From positions 5,828,001-5,892,000 of the forward strand of contig OY720103.1 in NCBI GenBank assembly GCA_963082875.1: a stretch of 64,000 nt of DNA, written 5' to 3'. Positions 10,669 through 22,600 of this stretch are shown one piece after another; position 1 is the stretch's first letter, and each line of letters begins with the position of its first letter. Source of the DNA: Corella eumyota. Lineage: Eukaryota > Chordata > Ascidiacea > Phlebobranchia > Corellidae. Position numbers and translations under genes: made by a program. A model generated the notes under the pieces. The model made no database searches, was not told the origin of the DNA, and saw only the letters and a program-made list of their open reading frames with translations.

Positions 10669-13600
10669 CTAGGTTAAGTCCACCGAAGTGACGTCACCGC
10701 TACGTCGCATTCCCTTTTGGTAGTTGATGACGTCACGCGGCACGATCGAGTCGTCGCCGTAGTAGCGATCGGTGGTGGGCGACAGATCTTCCGAGGTCGT
10801 GCTGCATTGCTTTTCGAGCAGTGACGTCATCACCACGACGTCGACGTCTTCGTCTACGTCACTGTCGTCGGTGTCAAGTGACCGGTTGTCGACGGGGTTC
10901 GAATTCCGGTCGATGGTTTCAAACTTCACCCCAGCGAAGATGTCCTCGATCGGCTCGTTCATTTCGAGGCGCGACATGCGGCGCTGTCTCACCCTCGGCA
11001 CTTCGTCGCTAGGGGGAGCTGCGGACAATAAGAAGTCTAAAGCGTGTTTTTAAATTTAAAGACAAACTAAAATTTTGCTAAAGTCGAAGTTTAAAATAAA
11101 ATTTCTAACCTTGGTCGTCGTCTGGAACGCCGGCAGGTGGCGGTGGTGATTTCTTTTTATTTTTCTTGGAAAGAAACAAGCCCATCTTAAACACATCCCG
11201 TACACTCCGTTTACGTTTCTTTGCTAAAAAAAAGAAAATTATAGCAAGGCAAAATATTTGACGTAATCGCAGTTACAAATAGTAGCGATGCTACTGCCCA
11301 TCACCACGCGAGATTTGTGGTTTGATCACCACTGATTACATAATGCAACGCTCCTGAGAACTGCGCTTAAAAGCTACTAACTTTAACCCCCGCCCAAATT
11401 GACCAGAAAGATTATGACCAGATAATAATATCCGAAACTGACAAAGGCAACTTTATAACTGAGTTACCCTATAAAAAGGCTGCGTAGTCAAATTTGAATC
11501 ACTGTGATATCACTGAAAGGCATTTTACCAAAAAACTTTACGCCCCAAAACGTTTTTTTACTAATCAGAAGACACTTTCTATTAAACGCGTCTTAACCTA
11601 ACTATCCCCCCGGAAAATGCCTTAAACTTGAATTTCAGTAAAATGTCGTTTTCGAAATTTTGGTTTTCGGTTTTGGTAATATGGGAAGCTACCATTTAAA
11701 ATATATAAGTATAAAAAGGCCAAACAGATCATATTTACTTAACGGTTCAAAAATCTTAGGATCGTTAAATACGAGGGAAAGAATTAGCCAGGCCAGTATA
11801 GAAAGAGAGAAAATTACCTAGGACCGTGAATTACGAGAATTTTTCTGAGAACCGTAAAGTACAAGTGACCCGGTCGAACATATCAACATAATAACTAAGG
11901 CCGTTTAGCAGTAAAGGCCAGATACCAGTTTATATACCAAGAACTTTTTAGTATACTAACTATGATCAAGCGCATCATGATTAGTAGAGTTATGGTCATG
12001 TGCTCGATTCTCTCCTATTTGATCAGGTGACATTGGTCTACTCGGTCCAAAACTCGCCTCTATTCCATCTACTTCATCTGCAAAATAAAGAAATAAAAGA
12101 ATTTAATATTTTCTTGAAATATAGATTTTAACTGGCAGTGTGGTATAGTGGTAATAACACTTGCTACACCACACATGAGGTCGTGGGTTCAATCTCCACT
12201 GATCTCATGCTTTAACGCACTTGAGTAAGGCCCTATAAACGGTATAAACTCCTGCTGAGGCAGCAATCAGCAGCATAAATATTGGGCAATTATAATCTAT
12301 AATATCCCAAACTGCCACAGGCAACTCGAGACTGGATCGGAGTAACTGATGTTTCTCTATGTTTAAGTCGCGCATTTGACTATCCCACATCGAGGATAAA
12401 GATATATACAAAAAAAAACATGTAAAGTTATATTATAATAGTGTGGTATCTGTTCGTATTACCGAAAATCATTTGACCGAATAAACATTTTTCCAAAAAC
12501 TGACATTTTACCAAAATTTAAGTTAAAATGCTTTTAGAGATTAAAAGGTAATTTATGGAGAAGGGGTTAGGGTAAAAAGAGTTTAATAGAAGATGTTTTA
12601 TTGTGGGCGGGGTAACAATTGTTTATGGGTTTTGGTCAGATGTCAAAACGTAGTGAAGAAAATAATGAAAAAAAATAAGGAGGAGCATTTTAAATCCCCC
12701 CAAAAAATTAAAAGATAAAACCTAAAACTCCCTTTTACAATGTGGGGTAAGAGTAAATATAACTGTTTTTAATTTATTTGGGGACTACTTCCCCCCTTTT
12801 TCCGAGTTTCCGCCTATTCGGAATTCCGTTTTTTTCCGCCCTCTCGCTTTTACTTTTTTACACGTATCCAATACGCAATAGATAAAGCCCAAAATTATAG
12901 TCGCGAAATAAATTTACGTCAACTATGGCGTATTTTTACACGCGTTGAATTTGTACACAAAGTAAAAACACAATTATTGGAATTTCAATACATTTTAATA
13001 ATACAAAAAGAAATTTATTCATTTTACGTAAAAACTACAATTAATCCGACTCTTTCTCGGATAAACGTGGCCGCAAAATACGCAGAGTAATTTGTACGAG
13101 CGTAAAAAGTCGTTATTTGCTTTGAATTTTATTTTAATAATTCATGTTTTAAAACGTCATCTCGTTTCGGGCAAGCAAGTTCATTGTCAAAGACAATAAT
13201 TATAGAAAAACAACAAAATTGTAAAAAAAAAAAATTATAAAAACTTGAATTTAAAATGTAATACAATTTAGCCAAGCCTACAAAAAAACTATTTAATTGT
13301 TTTTAAGTATTTTTTTAATTTTTATTCTGTGTTTGCAATTATTTACTTTATTTTATTTTGTTAATTAACCTATGCGGGTACCATACTATAAGTTTTTTTT
13401 TGTATATATCTTTATCCTCGATGTGAGAAAGTCAAATGCGCGACTTAAACATAGAGTAACATCAGTTACTCCGACCCAGTCTCGAGTTGCCTGTGGCAGT
13501 TAGGGATATTATATAGATTATAATCGCCCCGTAACTATGCTGCTAATTAAGTGCTGGCTCAGCAGGAGTTCATACCGGTAATACCGCCTTACTCAAGAAC

Positions 13601-16600
13601 GCTACAGCATGAGATCACTGGGGATTGAACCCACGACCTCATGGTGGTGTAGCAAGTATTCTTACCACTACACCACGCTGCCGGTATGTGCGCCACTATA
13701 ATACAAAAATAAGATATTTAACGAATTAAATTACATTTAAACTGAATATATAAAGTCAATAGCAAATCACTGCATAAATAGTATTACTAAAAAAAATACC
13801 TAATATGTTTATATTAAATCTAATTAATAAAAGCGGTATTTTAATTTGGATATTATTGTACCAAATATTATATAAAAATTCTATTCCGATATGGTGTTTA
13901 TTAAGTCATGTATAATATTTCAAAGATAACATTATTCATGTAGTTGTTGTATTAGTAAATATATTGCCTGCCTGCAAAAACTATAAATAAACGCTTAAAC
14001 ATATAGAAAAAAAAAAACTATTTCAAATGCATTTCGCCATAAAAAAATGCAAAGACGACTGCCAATTTTAATTAAAAAATCGACAACGAATTTAGTCTTA
14101 ATTGAATTGTAATTCTTTTTTTAGGCGCGCAATATTTTGTGCAAATATGATTGAGGCGCATATCGATTCGTTGAAAAACGGTCGAACTATATATAATAAA
14201 TATTGATAAAACAATCAGGCCGTGAATTTCTAGCAAATAATAGACATTCATTTTTTTATCATATTATCATACGATCGATGTCCGAACTCTTTAACGACGA
14301 CATGAACGTAATAATGTGACACTGCGGTTAAAGGGTTGAAGACACGTAATACTGTATTTCACAAGTTTAAAAAACTACATTAAAGGCAAAAAAATAACAT
14401 TTAGCAAACCATTTTGAATAATTTCAAAAATAACTGCTAAATATGTTATAATATTGCTTACTGGGCATATATTAAAAAAACCATAAATAGACTTGCCAAT
14501 TTTTTTAACGACTCGTCTTTTTTTCATTTTTTACCCACGGTAAGTCAGAATTAAAAAAAAGTAAAAAAATCAAAATTATTATTTTAAATTACAATAAAAA
14601 AGTGTGTTACCTGATTTTTGGGAAAGGGTCATGACGTCACTTCCTCCTACGCTTGCTTGACAGCCGTCAATGTATTCGAAACTTTCTAAAATAATTTAGA
14701 AACAAAAAAAGCTTTTTTTAAAAAAAAATTAAATCTAAACCTATTTCCGAATTTTAAATGCACATTTTACGAAGCGGAAAGTTAGAAGCTTTTTTTGTAT
14801 ATATCTTAATCCTCGATGTGAAAGAGTCGAATGCGCGACCTAAACATAGAGTGAGATCAGTTACTACGACCCATAGTCTCGAGTTGCCTGTGGCAGTTTG
14901 GGATACTATAGAGATTATAATTGCCCGGTAATTATCCTGCTGATTAAGTGCTGGCTTAGCAGGAGTTCGTTCCGTTTATAGCGCCTTACTCAAGGGAACT
15001 GCAATGGGGATGGAACCCACGACCTCATGGTGGTGCAGCAAGTGTTCTTACCACTACACCACGCTGCCGGACTAAGCTTTAATGAATGAGTGAAGTTATT
15101 ATGCATGTAATTATCCTAAAGGAATAGCAGAAAATCAATGCTCTAAATGAGAAAATATTGGTGAGATACAGTTATTATCAATAGATTAAGATGCTATAGA
15201 AATCGATCATAGCGCCTTGAGAAAAAAAATTCTAACAAGATATTCCGACGGAAAAAAGGATTACTTGAGCTAAAATCGATGGTTTATTATAAATTTAAAT
15301 GGATTCAACCAAATCTTAAACCTGTCTAATTATTATTAAGTTAACTATTGATATTATAAGCTAAACTTTGGTTGTTTAAATTTGGCAAAAAAAATTAAGA
15401 ATATGTGTCGTTTTATTTTCATATCAGTAAACGACGGGCTAAAATGTAAATATAGTATGGGGTAGACGCGGCTTGAATCAGAAACCCAATATCTCGTAAA
15501 AAAAGTAATTTTTTTTTGTTTATTTATTGGGGTAACTCCGGGCTTATCGGCGATAAGGGTGGCATTGGTGCGGCTTAAACCCAAAACCTTTCGTCTCGCA
15601 GTCTGATCCCATAAGCATACTATTCTGTTAAAGCTATAATATGTAAATTAACGAATTTTTACCTTCTGAAAGAGTTGGGGTCTTGGCTACTGGTTTAACG
15701 TTCACAGGTAACACAATTTCGGGAGGTGGTGGTTGCTTCTTTCGCTCACTTTATACAAAAGTTTAAAATTGAGTACACAAATATTATTAATTTATTTAAA
15801 CCCGTTTTCAAGTTTAACAACGCACTAAAAATAAAAAAAATGCTTTTGTAAATGTAATCTATATAGGTAATGAAGCGCTATATTCTGCAAACGATACGGG
15901 CTATCTATTCTTCACGATATTTATAACATAATACAATGCTAAAGCTCAATTTATTAATATTACACACTGACACGAATTTCTTTTTCCAAAACCACAAAAA
16001 ATTAAATTAAACTTATTAAAAAACCTAATGATGGCCCTACTAACCTAATGGTAATAATAGGTTGCTATCTAATACCATTATTAAAGAAAATTAAATAATA
16101 ATAAGGCCTATAGAATAGCATTTCTATTTTTAACTTTTTAATTAAATAACTTTGAAATTACGACGACCAGAATTAAAAAAAACGCCGAAATTTGATTCAA
16201 AAAAACGCTTCAAACCACGTGTAGGCACATCTTTTTGTTGGAACTGCCGTTTTTGATTTCTCGTGCCTACTTTTAAGCTAAAAAGATTTATAATTCTTAT
16301 GTAAATATCATATCTATATCGGGATGGAGTCTTGTACATTACCTTGTGTTTACACAATATAATCCAATATACTAAACCTATGGGATTAAGCGTTCGACAA
16401 TGGAAAAGTAAAAAGGGTAATTTTTAAACTTTGCCAAAGCGCAATACGGATTACTGTCATAAAACCGAAAATCATTTAACCGAATAGACATTTCACCGAT
16501 AAAAAATTTGCTCTAAAAGGCAATTTTACCTTCAACGATTTATTTTCTATTACCCAATTTTACCTAAGCTCTTATCTAGAAAATAGGTTTTAATTTTATA

Positions 16601-19600
16601 TAAAATTGGTAACTCAAATTTCGGTAAAGTATCGTTTTCGGAATTTTGTTTTTTGTTAAAGTATGTCAAACTTACAAAATTTCGGTAATATGGGCAAATA
16701 ACGCCTGGTACAGCGAGAATTCAGTTATCAGGCTAAACTAATTTAAGTTTTGACGATAACGAGGCAAAAAAACTAAATCTATGCATTTTACTTATTAGTG
16801 CAATACTCTAGCGGCTGGAGTAGGCTAGAGTCTAGCCTATGAGATTTTATTAAAGTCATTTTTGCTATTACATACTATGCCTATATTTTAGTAACAATTC
16901 TACATCCTATACAGCCTGCTTTTAAATCCACATTTAAAATTTCGCTGCAGACTTTAAAACAGCGCACTAACCGGTAATATAATTTGTTCGTGATATTTAA
17001 ATACAAAACGGAAAAACGCAGTATTCAAAAAAGCGCCGCGATCTTCAGAAAAAGGGAAAAAAATATGCTAGGTCATTTTTCTAGCGCGAGACTGCTTTTT
17101 TTTGACTGGTCTGTAGTAAGACTGACATTTTAAAATAAAGGCTAGTCGAATTATCCCTCCAAAATCAATGGGATTTAAAAATAAAACTAATTAATTAATA
17201 GCTGTAATCTTACAGTTCCAAGTTAGGTGATATTTTAATTAAATATTTGATGAATTTAAAACGTAGTAAAACTGACTGAAAGCAGAATGACGACAAACAA
17301 AAATACCCCAAAAATTACAAAAATTTTAAAACCCTAAACTTTACAGTCTTAGCAAAATTTCTTATTACTTTCACGGTTTAATGAAATGTATTTAGATATT
17401 GTTACCCTATATAAACTCTAACTATATAAATACTATGTTTGAACATTAGGTTATTATTGTATTATAATTGGGGTAATAAATAAATACTAACTATTCAAAA
17501 ACCCGAACCAGTCTTGAGTTGCCTTTTGCATTTTAGGATTTTATAATCCATTTTTATACGAAAAAGTTTGTATCTTTTTATGCACCTTGCCAAAGTGTGT
17601 TACATTACTGAAGCAATGGGAATCGAACATACTACATCATGTAGTGAAGCCAAGTGTTTTAACTAATACACTACACTGCCGGTACTACTACAATATTAAA
17701 GCCATTCTTTCTTTTACATGTTTGCGTAAAAAAACTTGCAAAACTTAATAATTTTAACAAAATCTTTTACATACTGACCCTGCTTGATTTTCTTTGTGCG
17801 TTTTCTGTCCAGGATAAATTGTGATTCTGAAAAAAAAAATTAATTGCTAAAATTTTAAGAAATTTTTTTTGTATATATCTTTATCCTCGATGTGGGAAAG
17901 TTGAATGCGCGACCTTAACATAGAGTAACATCAGTTGCCCCGACCAACTCTCGAGCAAACTTTAGTTGTTTGAGATAATATGGTTTGTAATTGCCCGATC
18001 AATTATCTGCTGAATAATTGCTGACTCTGCAAAATTTTACACCGTTTATAGCACTTTACTTAAGGCTGCCAGAGAATAGAACCAGTGGGGATCGAATTAA
18101 GGACCTCGTGTGGTTAAGGCCAAGTATGTTAACCACTTCACAAGACTGTCGGCTAAAATGATGTATAACATTAATCAGCTTGGCAGAAATGAATTATTAA
18201 ACGCCAAAAAAATGTGTAATGATAAAAAGACAAGAATTTAAGAAATTTTAAAATTAAAAAATAAAATACTTGGTCCCCATGTGTTCTAATAAACTCAAAA
18301 AAAAACAATGTAGAAAATTCTAATGTCATGCCATTAAACCATCTAACTGTTTTGTCATTTCCTTGCTTTTTATGTATTGTTTAAATAATTATTTTGGATC
18401 AAATATAAAAAAATATTTATGACGTACAATTACTTACATTAAATTTACAAATGGTATACAATATACAGGTATATCATAATAACTACGCATGTTCCATCTA
18501 CTACCACACAAAAGAGGGTATCATACAAAAGCATGCGTTTGTTAAGCCAATATTTTTCGCTTTTAATAATAGCGAAAAACGGGGATTTATATACGCTTAG
18601 CCCGAAAGAGCTGGATAACAATAGGACTAATACGGTCAGCAGCAGTTTAGGATTGTGTTATCGATTTTTGGGCCTTAGAATTTCGCGAGACAAACAAGCC
18701 AGTTAGTACTAGATAAACAACAGGCCTTTAGCTGTACCACAATGGCCTTAAAAATTGTTTCATATTTCGTTTAATATCGAAAATCGATTCCCGCTATACT
18801 CACATGCGTGACATTTGGCCAGCGCAGGAAATCTTGTTTTCACGCTGAACCCACGTCACAGGAATGCCCTAAACCACACAATTGTTTTTCACTTGCTTTT
18901 AAAATAGAATAGATACGGGTGCACGCACGTTGCAATTGTCTAGCTGTAAAACCGCTTTTTGAAGGATATTAATGCGCTTTGAAAATAGCGGTCGGGTTTA
19001 ATTTTAGAATTTCAATAACGATATTTTATTTGCGTTTGGATTTTGCTTTTTTACACACTGTGTTGTTATTTTTTTTGATCTTTTTGACGATTTGTAAAAT
19101 TTATGATTTCTACTTAATCTGTTTATTACATAACTAAAAAATAAAATTATTTGAACTTATAAACTGGAAAATTTTGCATTTTAATTTACATGAGCTATCC
19201 TGCTTTACAAACATTAATCAAAAGAAGTGTAAAAAAAGAAGTTAAATGCAAAAAGGGGCATTTAAAAAGGCATGAATGCAAAAAGGGTAACTACAAAGGG
19301 TAAATAAAAAAATGGGGATGACTAAAGGGGTCTAGCTGTAAAAATAGGTGACTGAAGTGGGTCTAACTGTAAAAAGGGATTGCTTAAGGAGGTCTAATTG
19401 TAAAAAGGGATTGCTTAAGGAGGTCTAATTGTAAAAAGGGATGACTAAAGGGGGTCTAACTGTAAAAAGGAATGACTAAAGGGGGTCTAACTGTAAAAAG
19501 GGATGACTAAAGGGGGTCTAACTGTAAAAAGGGACGACTAAAGGAGGTCTAATTGCTAAAGGGGGTCTAATTGTAAAAAGGGATGACTAAAGGAGGTCTA

Positions 19601-22600
19601 ATTGCTAAAGGGGGTCTAATTGTAAAAAGGGATGACTAAAGGGGGTCTAACTGTAAAAAGTGATGACTAAAGGAGGTCTAATTGCTAAAGGGGGTGTAAC
19701 TTTAAAAATGGATTGCTAAAGGGGGGTCTAATTGTAAAAAGGGATGACTAAAGGGGGTCTAACTGTAAAAAAGGGTGACTACATGGGGTGTAACTGTAAA
19801 AAAATAGGTAATTTAGGAGGTGTAATTGCAAAAGGTAGGGGTAACAAAAAAAAGAGTAAATCTAAGGGGTAAGGGTTATTTCCATTAATAAAATCTAAGG
19901 GGTAAGGGTTATTTCCATTAATTAAAAAACAATTAAAATCGATTTAAACGCTTTTTTGATCAAATTCTAAAAATAATCTACATAATAAATTGAAAGCCAT
20001 ACGGAAATAAGCAAAACAAACAATTTTGTAATACAAGCCGTCTGCAATCTGCAAATTGTTTGCGGCTTATAGAAGCAATGAAAGATCGAATTACGGAGGT
20101 TGTCGTAATATTGAGACGAGCCAAACGCATTAATTATTGATAAGAGACCAGTAAATAAACGATGATGTCACGAAAATCGATCGTCACTTCAACGCGCGTT
20201 TAACACGCTTTAATTAAACCCATAACCTGAAATACACACATGGCTGAGAAAAAGAAGTGAAAGCGGTTTCGTTGTCGCGAAACAAAAAAATCGATAGAAA
20301 AAACTCGCTGCAGCGAGAAATTGTAAAAACGTAAAGTCATATATTAGCGTTATTTTTGAACACAAAAATTAGTAAAATTGGTGTCACTGAACACAAAAAT
20401 AGTTTTAACTTTAAATAATTTAACTTACTTTTTAAGTTATACAACTTAAAAAAAAAATTAAAATTCATAAAAAAAATTAAAAGAGAAGCCCTGTTTGTGA
20501 TGACGTAGAAAGTACTAGCTTGAATACATTCACTACGCTACTTGGTACTTTTTACGTCACACAAAAATATGGTAACCTGGTTTTTTATGTTAATCATTTT
20601 TCAGTATTTTTGAAAATTAAATTGTAAGTCACACAAACATTTTTTTAAAGGTTCTAAAGGCATTTTGTGATTCATTGTCAACCATACTAACGTGCTATAT
20701 ATACATCACTTACAAAATTGCAAAACTCTCTAATATAACACTTTAAAGTTACTTGTAGTTAAATAAAGCATTAAATTGTTGTTAAAGGCGCTTTTTCCAA
20801 AATAATCGTCTTGGCTGTTTACGAGCCGAAAGTTTCTGGTTCGAGCCGCACCAATAACACATTATTTGCCACTGAGCCGGCGTTTACGGATACCTTACAA
20901 ACGCGTCACAACAGCACACCCTTTCCCAATAAATATATAAAAAAAACTATTACTTTAAGGTAATACAAAAATAGCTTTTAAAAAATGTTAAAATGTTATG
21001 TTACAGAGTTTTGCAATTTTGTAAGTGATGTATATAGCATGTTAGTATGGTTGACAATGAATCACAAAATGGCTTTAGAACCTTTAAAAAATGTCTGTGG
21101 TACTTACAATTAATTTTTTTTGTGTTACGTAGAAAGTATCTAGTAGCGTAGTGAATGTATACACGCTGGTACTTTCTACATCATCACATACAAGGCTTCC
21201 CCTTTTTTTAATTAATTTTAATTTTTTTAAAAGTTGTATAACTTAAAAAGTAGGTAAAATTATTTCAAGTTAAAATCATTTTCGTGTTCAGTGACACCAA
21301 CTTTATCAATTTTTGAGTATAAAAATATCGCTAATATAGGACTTTAAATAAATTAGTTTTTCGGGTCAGTTGTACTTTACGGTCCTCGAAAATTAAATAG
21401 AACTGTAAAGAACTAAAGAGAATTAGCAAATACCATAAATAATGAGACAGAATTAGCACGGTGCGCCAAATACTTGTGATCCAGTTTCTGGCTCTAGCTA
21501 TTAAGCTAAGGCAATATAGTAAAACAAATTTGTTAAGATTATTAAAAAGAAACCGCGCAATAAATTTAATATCAAAAAATCATTAAATTTATCCTCGTTT
21601 TTTTTCGGGTAGCTCTTAAAACAACTCTCTGTTTATAAACCAGTCCGTTTCGTCAATAATTTATTAGTTTTTAATAAGCGGGTGACGTATTTATTTCTCA
21701 TAAACATTAATTGCTGTTCACATATGTCTATTTCTCAATGGGAGAAGAGAACTAGAATATACAGATAGTAAGTTAGTGAGCGACGCTTTAATTTTTAATA
21801 CGTTATTTAAAACGTTACGAAAATGTAATTTAACAACAATCGTATAGAGCAGTGGTTGGCAACCACCGGGCCGTATTTTTTCCAGGTTAAATGCTTAGAA
21901 ACAAAAACGTCCTTTCTTTTTGATTTATAAGCTTATTTTGTCGTAGAAACATTTAAAAATGTTTATTATCGATTTGATGAAGGAATAAATTGCTTTAAAC
22001 TTATTTAAGTTTCTTGAAACATCATTATTAGATAAACTGATTAATTTCTTTCCCCGAAAACGCAAAAAAAAAATTGTTTTCTTTAAAGGCTGGTCCGCGA
22101 AAAAGATTCCAGTTTTAAATCGGTCCGCATTGCGAAAAAAGTTGCCGACCCCTGAATTCTCTTTATTAATTTTTTGCAATACTGGTTTTGATGGTTGGTT
22201 TACCGTCATTTTACAAAAAAACATATGCCCAAAATGTCATTTTACCGAAAAAGGAACAATTTCTATTAACCCCAGCCTAGCTTACCCTAACCCTTCTCTG
22301 GGAAATCCCTTTGAATTCTAAAAAAAACTAAATTTTGGTAAAATGTCGTGTTTAAAGTTTTAGTTTTTGAGAAAATGTCTTTTTGGTCAAATGGTTGTAC
22401 GGTAATACGAGCAGATACCCGTCGGGTTACGATTTAAAAGGGTTAGGTTTAAGTCACATTAAATCTAACATTTTACCCCAGTTGAAACAAGGGTTAAAAC
22501 CGCTTTAAAAAAAACAAGGCTTGTTTCACGTTAAACTATAAACGTTTTAAGCGGAATTAGTCATTCTTAATTAGTTAGGAACCTACTGTTCATTTTTAAG

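Noticed and set aside
10772-11053. Plus-strand ORFs over the last exon of the adaptor-like gene
   Set aside because: Serine-rich antisense shadows of an exon whose phase fits seven others.
19230-19857. CRISPR-like array
   Set aside because: Contiguous 31-bp units without unique spacers, in a eukaryotic intron: a minisatellite.
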